Of a stretch of 64,000 nt of DNA, positions 33,979 to 42,971 are shown piece by piece. The stretch is from Brevundimonas sp. MYb52 (GTDB lineage: Bacteria; Pseudomonadota; Alphaproteobacteria; Caulobacterales; Caulobacteraceae). Under the pieces are notes generated by a model. The model was given only the letters and a program-made list of their open reading frames with translations, was not told where the DNA came from and searched no databases. The translations under genes were made by a program, and so were the position numbers. Every line of letters begins with the position of its first letter. The first letter of the stretch is position 1. The DNA lies in contig NZ_PCPB01000005.1 in the NCBI RefSeq assembly GCF_002979535.1, positions 116,395 through 180,394 on the forward strand, given 5' to 3'.

Positions 33979-35235
33979 TTATTGGAACCCGGCCCGGCGG
34001 AATCTGGCCTGTGCGCTGTCGATCCGGCCGTCGGTGGGGTCAGCCGCCAGGGCGCGGCGAAGGAGGTCTCGGGCCAGAGCCTCCTGCCGTGTCCGCTCGG
34101 CCTCGTCCGCCGCGTCTAGCCCGCGCTCCATGGCCAGGTCCGCCATCAGGATAAGGCCCTCGACATTGTCGTCCTGGCGTTCGAGTGCGCGGGTCAGCGC
34201 CGTCTCGGCGGCCACGGGGTCTCCCCAGCGCTTTTCCGCGCGGCCGAGCGCGACCAGGGCCAGGGGATCATCCGGGAAGCGAGCGGCGGCCGTCCGAAAG
34301 GTGCTCAGCAGCGCTGGCCCGTCGATTTCTGCGGGATTCCATGACCGGGCGTTGATCATGGGAAGCAGCACCACATCGGCGGCGGGCGACAGGGGGGTGA
34401 CGGTGATGGCGGGGTTGACGGGCGGGACGTCGAGCTTGGCGTAGGACATGCGCCCGCGAAGATAGGCACGAAGCTGGGCTGTCAGCTGATCGGGCGTAAT
34501 GTTGTAATTCGCCTGCCAGGCCTCGACAGGATCGCGACCGCTGTTGACCGCCCTGACATAGGCGGACAGGGCCCGAACCCGGCCTGCATCGGCCAGAAGC
34601 CAGTGCGTCAGGGCCCAGGACTGGGCGTAGAACATGCCGCGGCCCGCCTCGGTATTGATCCCCAAGGAACCGTCGGCCCGCAGCACGACGTCCATCGGCA
34701 GCCAACTGCCCTGGTTCAGGGCGCGCAGGCGACCGGGGTCCGGCAGGCCGAACGACGCCTGGCCGCCCGCGGTCACCGTCGCCGTGGCGAAATATTCGGC
34801 AAAACCCTCGCGCAGCCATCCCGGGTATCGGTCGTCGCCGCTTCGGGCCATGACGTGGTGGCTGTATTCATGGAGCAGGAGGTCGTCGCTTTCGCCTCGC
34901 ACCAGAACAGCGAAGACATCGTTCTCGCTGGTGGAATAGTAGCCGGCGATGCCGGCGGGAAGGCCAGGCACGGCCACGCGCAGGGCGCGCGCGTCGGCCA
35001 CCAGATAGACCGGCAGCTTGCGGACCTCGTTCAACGGGCCGGGGCCGAAGCGCGATGTCAGAAGCGCGTCGAAACGCTCCAGCTTCAGGGTGTAGTCGCG
35101 CAGCGACCGCTCCGACCCGTCGCTGTAGACGACGAAGTGCGGACTCTCCGCGCGCTTCCACTCCGCGAACGCCGACGCCGGCGTCAGGGTGATCAACGCC
35201 AGGGCAAGCAGGAGACGATGGACAGCTGACGACAT
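33979..35235 (-). CDS. Secreted HExxH-TPR protein, paralogue 1 of 3
   Basis: 418 residues: signal peptide (LLLALALITLTPASAFA), an N-terminal domain beginning EWKRAESPHFVVYSDGSERSLRDYTLKLERFDALL, a zinc-protease-like motif HEYSHH at 122-127 with EGFAEYF about 20 residues on, and a C-terminal TPR-like region (ARFPDDPLALVALGRAEKRWGDPVAAETALTRAL). This is the gluzincin HExxH...E pattern of peptidase-MA-like proteins. Probably periplasmic; substrate unknown. ATG at 35235 with GGGAGG upstream. Close relatives are at 36994 and 39020. Confidence 0.8.
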   Translation of the reverse strand: MSSAVHRLLLALALITLTPASAFAEWKRAESPHFVVYSDGSERSLRDYTLKLERFDALLTSRFGPGPLNEVRKLPVYLVADARALRVAVPGLPAGIAGYYSTSENDVFAVLVRGESDDLLLHEYSHHVMARSGDDRYPGWLREGFAEYFATATVTAGGQASFGLPDPGRLRALNQGSWLPMDVVLRADGSLGINTEAGRGMFYAQSWALTHWLLADAGRVRALSAYVRAVNSGRDPVEAWQANYNITPDQLTAQLRAYLRGRMSYAKLDVPPVNPAITVTPLSPAADVVLLPMINARSWNPAEIDGPALLSTFRTAAARFPDDPLALVALGRAEKRWGDPVAAETALTRALERQDDNVEGLILMADLAMERGLDAADEAERTRQEALARDLLRRALAADPTDGRIDSAQARFRRAGFQ

Positions 35236-35315
35236 GACGAACCTCCCGCCGAGAGCGGTCACTAAGCCTCGTTTGGGCGGCGCGGTCCAGCCTGAGGCCA
35301 GGCTGCCACGGAGGG

Positions 35316-36962
35316 TCAGCCGCGTTCCTTGGTCTTGGTGAAGGCGATCTTGGGGAAGCGTTCGGAAACGTAGCCGGTTTCCCAGCTCGACTTGGCCAGG
35401 AAGACCGGGGCCTGGTCGATGTCGACGGCCATCTGCGGGCGGTACTTGCCGGCGAAGTCTTCCAGATCGGCCTTGTCGCCAGCCACCCAGCGGGCCTCGG
35501 CGTAAGGGCTGGGCTCGAAGACGACGTCGAGATTGTATTCCTCGCCCAGGCGGTCGGCCATGACCTCGAACTGCAGTTGGCCCACGGCGCCGACGATGAA
35601 GTCCGAACCCAGTTCCGGGCGGAACAGCTGGGTCACGCCTTCCTCGGCCAGGCCCTCCAGCGCCTTCTTCAGATGCTTGGCCTTCAGCGGGTCCTTGACG
35701 CGGACGCGCTGCAGGATTTCCGGGGCGAAGTTGGGCAGACCCGCAAAACGGATCATGCCGCTTTCCGACAGGCTGTCGCCGACGCGCAGCACGCCGTGGT
35801 TGGGGATGCCGATGACGTCGCCGGCATAGGCGTCGTCGGCCAGTTCACGGTCCGAGGCGAAGAACATGATGGGGGCGTTCACCGACAACTGCTTGCCGGT
35901 GTTCTGCACCTTCAGCTTCATGCCGCGCTTGAAGCTGCCCGAGGCCATGCGGAACATGGCGATGCGGTCGCGGTGGTTGGGGTCCATATTGGCCTGGACC
36001 TTGAAGACGAAGCCGGTGACTTCCGTCTGGCCGGGCTCGACGGCGATCTCGACGGGCGCAGGGGCGTTGCGCGTCTCAGGCGGGGCTTCCTTGCGGGCCG
36101 GCATGACCTTGGGCGGCGGGGCCCATTCGCCGATGGCGGCCAGCAGTTCGTCGATGCCGAAGTGGCGCAGGGCCGAGCCCCACAGCACGGGCGTCATGTG
36201 GCCTTCCAGGAAGGACTGGCGGTTGAAGGCCGGATAGCCGGCCTCGATCAGTTCCTGGGTCTCGATCAGGGCCTCGTGCTCGCCGGCCTCGAAGTATTGG
36301 GCGGCGTCGGCCAGGGGCAGGGCCTCGGGGTGGGGCACGTCTTCTTTGGAGCCGGCCGGCTTCTTGGCGTAGGGCTGGAACTTGCCGGTCCCCATCTCGA
36401 CCATGCCGCGCAGGCGGTTGCCGCTCTCGGCCGGCCACCAGATGGGGGCGGGGTCCAGTTGCAGGCGGCTGGCGATTTCGTCCAGCAGGGCCATCGGGTC
36501 CTGGGCTTCGCGGTCCAGCTTGTTGATGAAGGTGATGATCGGAATGTCGCGCAGGCGGCAGACCTCGAACAGCTTCAGCGTCTGCGGCTCGATGCCCTTG
36601 GCGGCGTCCAGCACCATGATGGCGCAGTCGGCGGCGGTCAGGGTGCGATAGGTGTCTTCCGAGAAGTCTTCGTGGCCCGGCGTATCCAGAAGGTTGAACA
36701 TCTTGGCCACGCCATCGGCCGTGGTGTGCTCGAACGTCATGACCGAGGCCGAGACCGAAATGCCCCGTTCCTTCTCGATCTTCATCCAGTCGGACTGGGT
36801 CCGCCGGTTCTCGCCGCGCGCCCGCACGGCGCCCGCCGCGCGGATGGCCCCGCCAGCCAGCAGGATATGCTCGGTCAGCGTCGTCTTGCCGGCGTCAGGG
36901 TGCGCGATGATGGCGAAGGTCCGGCGGCGGCCGGCCTCTTCAGGCAGGGTCAGTTTCGACAT
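35316..36962 (-). CDS. prfC: Peptide chain release factor 3
   Basis: 548 residues. GTPase with G1 AHPDAGKTTLTEHILL, the RF3 signature GAVRARGENRRTQSDWMKIEKERGISVSASVM, DTPGHEDFSEDTYRTL (G3) and NKLDRE (G4), then domain II and the RF3 C-terminal domain. It releases RF1/RF2 from the ribosome after termination. The ATG at 36962 (MSKLTLPEEAGRRRTFAIIAHPD) is chosen over one at 36971. It stands between two of the three HExxH-TPR paralogues on the same strand, with no evident functional link. Confidence 0.97.
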   Translation of the reverse strand: MSKLTLPEEAGRRRTFAIIAHPDAGKTTLTEHILLAGGAIRAAGAVRARGENRRTQSDWMKIEKERGISVSASVMTFEHTTADGVAKMFNLLDTPGHEDFSEDTYRTLTAADCAIMVLDAAKGIEPQTLKLFEVCRLRDIPIITFINKLDREAQDPMALLDEIASRLQLDPAPIWWPAESGNRLRGMVEMGTGKFQPYAKKPAGSKEDVPHPEALPLADAAQYFEAGEHEALIETQELIEAGYPAFNRQSFLEGHMTPVLWGSALRHFGIDELLAAIGEWAPPPKVMPARKEAPPETRNAPAPVEIAVEPGQTEVTGFVFKVQANMDPNHRDRIAMFRMASGSFKRGMKLKVQNTGKQLSVNAPIMFFASDRELADDAYAGDVIGIPNHGVLRVGDSLSESGMIRFAGLPNFAPEILQRVRVKDPLKAKHLKKALEGLAEEGVTQLFRPELGSDFIVGAVGQLQFEVMADRLGEEYNLDVVFEPSPYAEARWVAGDKADLEDFAGKYRPQMAVDIDQAPVFLAKSSWETGYVSERFPKIAFTKTKERG

Positions 36963-36993
36963 GCCGCGCACGTAGCGCGCGCGAGGTCAAAAG

Positions 36994-38646
36994 TCACTCC
37001 GTGGCGTCAGACGCCGGAGTTTCGGATTGATCGCTGTCCTCTGGTGCCTCGGCCTGATCCTCGACGACCAGTCCCATTTCCGCGCGGGCTCTGGCGATCA
37101 CCTCGCGGGCGCGACGGGTGTAGGCGCTGCGGTGCGGACTGTTCGAGACAGGCATCAGCACCAGGATGGCCTGGGCGTTCATGTCGCGCGCCATATAGGC
37201 GTCGGCCAGGCGCAGGCGCGCCTCGAACGATTGCGGGGCCAGGGCGGTAGCGACTTCCAGAGTCGAGACATCATTATCGGTGGGATAGCGTGGGCCGCCG
37301 CGACGGGTGTCGTTCAGGCCCAGATAGATGCGGAAATCGGTGGGATCGGCGTCCATGGCCCGGGCCAGATAACCGCTGGCGCGACGACGCAGGCCCTGAG
37401 CGGCTTCGGGATCCGTTTCGGCGCGGGCCTGATCCAGCAAGGCCATGGCCGCGACGCGCAGGATGTCGGCGTCCGTCTGGGCGTTGTCGAGGGACGGTTC
37501 CAGCGTGGCCAGGGCCAGGTCCGGTCGCTTTTCGAGGCGATGCGCCCGCGCGGCGAGCAGAAGGCCCGTGCGATCGGCCTTGTGCGTTTCCGCCATGGCC
37601 AGGGCGGAACGGATCAACTCGGCCCGCTGTTCGGCTTCTTCACGCGCCTCACGAGCCTTTTGGCTTTCGGACTTTTTCGTGCGGCCGTCGTCGTCGCTGG
37701 GCGTTTCGACGACAGGCTCATTGTCCAGACGGATGTCCAGCCAGACGGCCTCCGCGACGCTTTTGGGCAGTCGCGTGATCGTCACCTCCGGCTCAGGCAG
37801 TTCGATCTGCGGCGACAGGACGTTGATCCGGCCGGTCAGATAACGTCGGACGTCGTTCTGAAGCTCATCGGGTGTGCGTCCCGTCGCATTCTGCATCGCG
37901 ACCACGGAGTCCACGCCGCTGATCACCGCGGTCAGGTAGTCGCCCAGCATCCGTATGCGTTCGGGCGTGCTCATGAAATAGTGGGTCATCGCCCAGGCTT
38001 GGGCGTAATAGAGATGGGCGGGGTAGCGGCCGGACGCCGTCACCCGCCACTTCAGCACATGCGCCATATCGGCCCAGGTGTTGGCGCCTGGGGTCAGAGA
38101 GTTCATTCGGCCAGGGTTGTGGAAGCCGAACTGGATGCGGTCGTTCACGACGTCGGCGGTCGAATAATACTCGGCGAAGCCTTCCACGAACCAGGACGGA
38201 TAGGCGTTGGCGCGCATCTGGAACATGAAGTGGTGGGCGTATTCGTGGAACACCACGACGTCGCCCATCGGGCTGCGCGTATCCACCACGGCGTGGATGC
38301 GTTCGCTGTTGGGCGTATAATATCCTGCAACGCCATCATCGATGCCGGGCGAGATGCGGTTCATGTCTCGCCGGCCGTTGGCCATGAAGATTTCGAGCTT
38401 GGGAATCTCGTAGTCCGTCTCGATCGGATAATAGGTGCGCAGCAGAGCGTCGAAGCGTTCCACCTTGCGGGCGTAGCGGCGCAGACTGGCCTCTGACGTA
38501 TCGCCATAGACGATGAAGTGGTCGGTTTCGGCTCTCAGCCATTCGGCATGGGCCGCGACGGCGCTCGCCAGATTGACCGCAACCGCAGCGCCGATCGCCG
38601 CCAGCAAGCGGCTGGAGCGCCCAGTCTGTCGCTTATGAATAGGCAT
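36994..38646 (-). CDS. Secreted HExxH-TPR protein, paralogue 2 of 3
   Basis: 550 residues: signal peptide to about residue 34, the domain EWLRAETDHFIVYGDTSEASLRRYARKVERFDALL, HEYAHHFM at 134-141, WFVEGFAEYY at 152-161, and a long C-terminal TPR-like part broken by an acidic/basic linker (VETPSDDDGRTKKSESQKAREAREEAEQR). It ends in a polar acidic tail. ATG at 38646 with GGGGGAAG upstream. It shares architecture and motif spacing with the products at 33979 and 39020. Confidence 0.8.
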   Translation of the reverse strand: MPIHKRQTGRSSRLLAAIGAAVAVNLASAVAAHAEWLRAETDHFIVYGDTSEASLRRYARKVERFDALLRTYYPIETDYEIPKLEIFMANGRRDMNRISPGIDDGVAGYYTPNSERIHAVVDTRSPMGDVVVFHEYAHHFMFQMRANAYPSWFVEGFAEYYSTADVVNDRIQFGFHNPGRMNSLTPGANTWADMAHVLKWRVTASGRYPAHLYYAQAWAMTHYFMSTPERIRMLGDYLTAVISGVDSVVAMQNATGRTPDELQNDVRRYLTGRINVLSPQIELPEPEVTITRLPKSVAEAVWLDIRLDNEPVVETPSDDDGRTKKSESQKAREAREEAEQRAELIRSALAMAETHKADRTGLLLAARAHRLEKRPDLALATLEPSLDNAQTDADILRVAAMALLDQARAETDPEAAQGLRRRASGYLARAMDADPTDFRIYLGLNDTRRGGPRYPTDNDVSTLEVATALAPQSFEARLRLADAYMARDMNAQAILVLMPVSNSPHRSAYTRRAREVIARARAEMGLVVEDQAEAPEDSDQSETPASDATE

Positions 38647-38860
38647 CTGCACTTCCCCCAACTGGCCGAAACTTAACGAACAACGATCCGTCACGAAAGG
38701 GCGGCCCTGCGTCGAGCGGGTCTGGCCTGTGGACGGCGGAGGAAACAGGGATTGTCACGATTGTGTGAAAGACCCTTCGCGAAGCGGGGCTTTTAGGGGC
38801 ATGCTCGTTTTCGTGAGACGCTGGTCCATGAGATCGGCGCCGCAAGGGAAAGGAAACGAC

Positions 38861-38998
38861 ATGGCTGTGGTGCATCCGGGCAAGGTCCCGTCCGCCCGCA
38901 ATGAGCGCAACATCCATCCGGCCTTCTGCCTTCTGGCGGGCTTCGGCCTCATCACCCTGATGGCGACCTGCGTGCATATCCTGTTCGGACTCTTCTAG
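38861..38998 (+). CDS. Small single-pass membrane protein
   Basis: 45 residues: a basic N-terminal tail followed by one membrane helix (AFCLLAGFGLITLMATCVHILFGLF) running to the C-terminus. AAGGAAA lies just upstream of the ATG at 38861; an ATG at 38828 would add 11 residues. Lies in the divergent gap between two HExxH-TPR paralogues, oriented against them. Function unknown. Confidence 0.5.
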   Translation: MAVVHPGKVPSARNERNIHPAFCLLAGFGLITLMATCVHILFGLF

Positions 38999-39019
38999 CC
39001 GCGCACGATCCGGCGAGGA

Positions 39020-40582
39020 TTAGTCCCCGGCGGGAGTCTCTTCGCTCTCTGCTTCGCCCTGGCGCAGGATTTCGGCCTCTTCGGCCTCGGCCTCGGCCTC
39101 GCTCATGCCCTTGGCGCGCAGCAGCATTTCCCGTGCGCCGGGTGATGGACGGTGCGGGTCGTTGACCAGGGGCTCCAGCAGGGCGATGGCTTCGGCGTTG
39201 CGGTCCTTGAACATCAGCACCTGGGCCAGATTGATGCGCGCTGAACCCAATTGGGGCGCCAGGGTGAAGGCCTGTTCCAGCACGACCACGTCATTGTCGT
39301 TGGGGTAGCCCTCGCCACGCATCCGGTTTTCGGCGATCAACTGAAGGGTGGCGTAGTTGGCGTCGTCGGCGCGATAGGCGCGGTGGAGCAGGGCGCGGGC
39401 CTCGTTCTCCAGGCGATCGGCCTCCTCGGGGCTCTCGGCGTCCGTGGCGGTCTCCATCCGGGCGCGGACAAGGTATTGCAGCGCTTCGACATTGGCCGGT
39501 TCCAGCGCCAGCAGACGTTGCAGAGGCGCTTCGGCGGCGGCGGGGTCGCCGAAATGCAGCTCGGCGTGGCCCAGGGCCAGCAGGGCCAGAGGATCGTCGG
39601 GGTGACGGGCGGCGACGCGGCGCACCTCCTCGGCTGTGGCGGGGCGCTGATCGTCAGGGACGCCGACCTTGAGCCGCTGGTTCAGCAGCAACAGGTCGTT
39701 GGCCGAGCGCGGCAGCCGGGTCACCGTGACCGGGACCTGAGGAAAGCTCAGGCTTATGGCCTGATAGGGAATGCGGCCGTTCATGTAGCGGCGGAGGGTG
39801 CGGCTCAGCTCGGCGGGGCTCAGTCCGGTGGCGCGCTGCATCGCCTCGACAGGGTCTCCGCCCTCGCCGACATCACGCAGATAGGCGCTCAGCAGTTTCT
39901 GCCGGTCGGTATCGCCCAGGAACCAGTGGGTCAGGAGCCAGGCCAGGGGATAGTAGCTGTCCCGGTTGCGTGCGGTCTGCAGCGGCCGTTTGGACAAGAG
40001 TTCCGTCATGGGCATCCATGACGCCGCCTGTAGCCAGTAGGCGCGGTTCTCATTGTATTTGCCGACCAGGATGCGGGACTTCTCGATCTCCACCGTGGCG
40101 TAATATTCCGCGAAGCCTTCCACGAACCATCCCGGATAGGGATAGGAGAAGTTCTGCATCATGAAGTGGTGCGCGTACTCGTGCTTCAGCGTGTTGACGG
40201 TCTGATCGCGCAGAGCGATGCCGAAAATGTCCTCGTCGGTCGCCATGTAGAAGCCGGCGATGTTCTCGGCCAGATCGGGGCTGACCTGGACCAGACCCCT
40301 GCGTGAGCCCACCAGATAGATGGGCAGCTTGCGAGGCGGCGCTTCCTCAATGGCCAGGCCCATACGCAGCCGCAGCAGGCGGTCGAACCCCTCCAGTTCC
40401 TGCGTGAACTCGCGCAGCTTGCTCTCATTGCCGTCGCTATAGACGATGAAGCGTTCGCTCTCGGCCTTGAGCCAGTCCGCGTGAGCGGGGGTGATGCCCG
40501 CCATGGCCGCCGTCGTGGCCGACAGGAGCGCGACAGCGACGGTCCGGTGGAGCCGTCGCAGCAAGTGATTGAAATGGCGCAC
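39020..40582 (-). CDS. Secreted HExxH-TPR protein, paralogue 3 of 3
   Basis: 520 residues: signal peptide (to about residue 35), DWLKAESERFIVYSDGNESKLREFTQELEGFDRLL, HEYAHHFM at 134-141, WFVEGFAEYY at 152-161, a bridging region with VTRLPRSANDLLL shared with paralogue 2 (ITRLPKSVAEAV), and TPR units (LLALGHAELHFGDPAAAEAPLQRLLAL). C-terminal acidic low-complexity tail (SEAEAEAEEAE). GTG start with AGGGGAA upstream. The three proteins clearly come from tandem duplication. Confidence 0.8.
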   Translation of the reverse strand: MRHFNHLLRRLHRTVAVALLSATTAAMAGITPAHADWLKAESERFIVYSDGNESKLREFTQELEGFDRLLRLRMGLAIEEAPPRKLPIYLVGSRRGLVQVSPDLAENIAGFYMATDEDIFGIALRDQTVNTLKHEYAHHFMMQNFSYPYPGWFVEGFAEYYATVEIEKSRILVGKYNENRAYWLQAASWMPMTELLSKRPLQTARNRDSYYPLAWLLTHWFLGDTDRQKLLSAYLRDVGEGGDPVEAMQRATGLSPAELSRTLRRYMNGRIPYQAISLSFPQVPVTVTRLPRSANDLLLLNQRLKVGVPDDQRPATAEEVRRVAARHPDDPLALLALGHAELHFGDPAAAEAPLQRLLALEPANVEALQYLVRARMETATDAESPEEADRLENEARALLHRAYRADDANYATLQLIAENRMRGEGYPNDNDVVVLEQAFTLAPQLGSARINLAQVLMFKDRNAEAIALLEPLVNDPHRPSPGAREMLLRAKGMSEAEAEAEEAEILRQGEAESEETPAGD

Positions 40583-40651
40583 GTCGATTCCCCTGCGGAG
40601 ACAGGTCTCAGGAATAACGAACGTTGTTGTTTTGCGAAAGGGATTGCAGCG

Positions 40652-41032
40652 TCAGGCCGCCAGGCGTCCCCAGACGGCCTTGTCGGCGGCGACGGCGCTC
40701 AGGCGGCCGTGGGCGGCGCGCGACTGAAGCTGACGCATGACCATCTCGGGCAGGGCGCAGAAGCGCGGCTCGACCAGTTCGGGGGCGCATCCGGCGTCGG
40801 GGGCGGCGAACAGGGCGGCGTTCACGCCCTCGGTCTTGTGCGCGATCAGCCAGGCCAGACGGCGGGCGCGGGCCGGATCGTTCCGGTGCAGCATGGGGTC
40901 TTCGGCGAACAGATCGCAGCCCATCTCCAGCACATAGTCGAAGTCCAGCTTCTCGAAGCGCCGCACGTCGTGGCTCGGGGCCGGGCAGGCCTCGTCCAGA
41001 TCGAAGACGACGTCGTTCAAGAGAAACAGCAT
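40652..41032 (-). CDS. Conserved hypothetical cytoplasmic protein
   Basis: 126 residues, no signal peptide or membrane helix. Starts MLFLLNDVVFDLDEACPAPSHDVRRFEKLDFDYVLEMGCDLFAEDPMLHRNDPARARRLAWLIAHKTEGVNAALF and looks like a compact folded domain. I do not recognise the family. It stands alone between the HExxH-TPR gene and a repeat-rich gap. Confidence 0.6.
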   Translation of the reverse strand: MLFLLNDVVFDLDEACPAPSHDVRRFEKLDFDYVLEMGCDLFAEDPMLHRNDPARARRLAWLIAHKTEGVNAALFAAPDAGCAPELVEPRFCALPEMVMRQLQSRAAHGRLSAVAADKAVWGRLAA

Positions 41033-41143
41033 GGGCCGTCCACCGCTACCCAGGCCCTTCTGGCCCGATGAGACGGTTTTACGGGCGACTGGCTTGCGGT
41101 CCCGTTCACGAACGCGGTGAACGGACGGTTAGGGATCATGAGG

Positions 41144-41215
41144 GGGGCTACCGCGCTGCGCGCTACTTGAGGGCATTGCTTTTGGGCCTACCGCGCTGCG
41201 CGCTGCTTGAGGCCC
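41144..41215. repeat. Two tandem CTAAC/CTTGAG-type double-stem palindromes
   Basis: Two units at 41144-41174 and 41184-41215 share CTACCGCGCTGCGCGCT and (A/G)CTTGAGG. The second has clear outer arms GGGCCT/AGGCCC. The gap 41033-41377 holds only these, the next repeat and no gene that I can support. Confidence 0.65.
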
Positions 41216-41220
41216 ACTTC

Positions 41221-41368
41221 TTTCTCCCTCCCCTTCATGGGGAGGGTGGCTGACGCGCAGCGTCAGACGGGTGGGGGCGGTCAGACAAATCAAGCGCAGT
41301 GGATAATCAACCACGCCCTCCCTACCCGGTCGCTGCGCGACCACCCTCCCCATAAAGGGGAGGGAGAA
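41221..41368. repeat. Palindromic repeat, family B (GGTGGCTGACGCGCAGCGTCAG)
   Basis: TTCTCCCTCCCC...TTCATGGGGAGGG at the left, hairpin CTGACGC-GCA-GCGTCAG, then GACGGGTGGGG; right half ACCCGGTCGCTGCGCGACC and CACCCTCCCC...GGGGAGGGAGAA. A close copy lies at 54009-54155. Related to family A in layout (outer hairpin, inner hairpin, G-rich core) but with different sequences. Confidence 0.8.
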
Positions 41369-41377
41369 GGCGGCGCC

Positions 41378-41746
41378 TTACTCCTCCTGCACCTTCTCGG
41401 TCAGGAAGTGCCGGCCCTGTTTGTCCTCGATCTCGACCACCCAGAGGTCGGGGTCGTAGCGGCGCTGGCGCTCTATATAGGCGTCCAGTTCGCTCTCCAT
41501 GTCGCTGACCACGGGCTGAATCCACAGAGGCTCGCCGTCCTGGCCCGTGGCCTCGGTGAACAGCCGCGCCGTGCGCTCAGAGGTGTTGTAGGCCTTGACG
41601 ATCACGGCCCCGCCGCGCGCGTCGCCCTTCTTGACCACGGTGGCGTAGGCGCCTTCCAGTTCGGCGCGGCGGATCAGGGCGCCGGCCCAGACGTCGGTGG
41701 ATAGAAGCAATTCGCTAACCCTGCTTGGACACGGGACCGGAACCAT
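41378..41746 (-). CDS. DUF1491 family protein
   Basis: 122 residues. The region ELLLSTDVWAGALIRRAELEGAYATVVKKGDARGGAVIVKAYNTSERTARLFTEATGQDGEPLWIQ and the end RQRRYDPDLWVVEIEDKQGRHFLTE follow the DUF1491 pattern known only from alphaproteobacteria; function unknown. ATG at 41746 with AGGGG upstream, although family members usually start nearer the conserved LSTDVW. Divergent from the 41767 gene. Confidence 0.78.
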   Translation of the reverse strand: MVPVPCPSRVSELLLSTDVWAGALIRRAELEGAYATVVKKGDARGGAVIVKAYNTSERTARLFTEATGQDGEPLWIQPVVSDMESELDAYIERQRRYDPDLWVVEIEDKQGRHFLTEKVQEE

Positions 41747-41766
41747 GCGGCCCCTAAGGTCGAGGC

Positions 41767-42642
41767 ATGAGGATAGGCCTTTCCCCCCGAACCGCCAGCG
41801 GAATGCTGGCCGCAGCCGTCGCCGCCGTGACCCTGGCCGTGCCGGTCGGGGCGGCGCGCGCGGCGGTGACGGACGCCTTCTATGACCGCACCTTCATGCT
41901 GGCGGCGCATCGCAAATGCGATCTGTTCGAGCCCGCCTTGATCGCCGCCCTGGACGCGGCGGCGCTGCAGGCGCGGGGCGCGGCCTTGCGCGCCGGAGCG
42001 CCCGCCGCCGACCTGACCGCCGCGGCCGCCCGCGCCCGGACCAAGGCGGCGCGCACGGCCTGCGACGACGGCGATCTGAATCGGGTGAAGGCGCGGGTGC
42101 AGGCGGGCTTCGCCGGCTGGATGCGCGCGGCCCGGATGAACTTCCCCGGCGACCGTTCCGCCTGGCGCGGCGACCGCTATGAAAGCCAGGCGGCTGGCTG
42201 GCGTCTGGTGCAGGACAGCGCGACCGGCAGTTCGCCCGTGCGTTTCGGCCTGGCGGGAACGGGGCCGAAGACGACCGTGCCGACCGCCGTCGTCTCCTTC
42301 GTCGGACGGCCCCGGCCCTATGCGGCGCGAATCGTCATGCGCGACCGTGACAAGACCCCGCGCGTCTGGCTGACCGGCGGGGGGATGCCGCCGGAAACGG
42401 GACGCCGCGTCTTCTTCGCGGGGTGGTCCCACGCTGCTGCGCCGAGCCTGCTGACCGAGGGCGCACGTCAGGGCGAGGCCTGGATCTTCCCGGCGGGCGC
42501 CGCCGAGGCCCTGGGCCAGCTCGACCCCCGCGAGACCTTCGTCATCGAGTTCCTGTTCCGCGACGACAGCATCGCCGAGGCCCGCTTCGAGGCCGGCGAC
42601 TTCGCCGCGGGCCGCGCTTTCCTGACGATGGGCGCGATCTAG
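41767..42642 (+). CDS. Exported hypothetical protein
   Basis: 291 residues with a signal peptide (MLAAAVAAVTLAVPVGAARAA). The N-terminal half is helical with Cys in HRKCDLFEPAL and ARTACDDGDLNRVKARVQAGFAGWMRAARMNFPGDR; the C-terminal half is beta-rich (VSFVGRPRPYAARIVMRDRDKTPRVWL ... ETFVIEFLFRDDSIAEARFEAGDF). Probably periplasmic. No family recognised. GAGG lies upstream of the ATG. Confidence 0.7.
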   Translation: MRIGLSPRTASGMLAAAVAAVTLAVPVGAARAAVTDAFYDRTFMLAAHRKCDLFEPALIAALDAAALQARGAALRAGAPAADLTAAAARARTKAARTACDDGDLNRVKARVQAGFAGWMRAARMNFPGDRSAWRGDRYESQAAGWRLVQDSATGSSPVRFGLAGTGPKTTVPTAVVSFVGRPRPYAARIVMRDRDKTPRVWLTGGGMPPETGRRVFFAGWSHAAAPSLLTEGARQGEAWIFPAGAAEALGQLDPRETFVIEFLFRDDSIAEARFEAGDFAAGRAFLTMGAI

Positions 42643-42697
42643 GGGTCAGGCGTCAAAGACGGTTGACCCCGGCGCCGAACAGGCCCCTTGACGACGG

Positions 42698-42949
42698 ATG
42701 GCAAGCGAAACCGTCTACATCATTCAGGCCTATGTTCAGGGCAAGGGCGCATCCCTTCGCGCCGAGCCCCAGGTCGGGTGCAAGGACGCCGAGGAGGCGC
42801 GCCGCAAGGCCGAGCGTCTGGCTCCGCTGCGGGTCGGGGTCGTGGCCTTCTCGGTCTCGGCCGACACCGAAATGGGCGACTACGACGAACACCCGACCAT
42901 CATCTTCAAGGCCGGCCGCCTGCCGCCGCCGTTCAGCGAAGAGGGCTGA
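42698..42949 (+). CDS. Small conserved cytoplasmic protein
   Basis: 83 residues: MASETVYIIQAYVQGKGASLRAEPQVGCKDAEEARRKAERL... with a beta-alpha-beta-beta pattern and no membrane segment. Found after the exported protein gene on the same strand with 55 bp between. I do not recognise a named family. Confidence 0.65.
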   Translation: MASETVYIIQAYVQGKGASLRAEPQVGCKDAEEARRKAERLAPLRVGVVAFSVSADTEMGDYDEHPTIIFKAGRLPPPFSEEG

Positions 42950-42971
42950 GACCGGCGGCGGCTGAACCGTC

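Noticed and set aside
35577..37250. Long open frame antisense to prfC
   Set aside because: Shadow translation without recognisable domains; prfC on the other strand is certain.
37027..38496. Long open frame antisense to the second HExxH-TPR gene
   Set aside because: Gly/Gln/His-rich shadow; the sense gene has a signal peptide, a ribosome site and paralogues.
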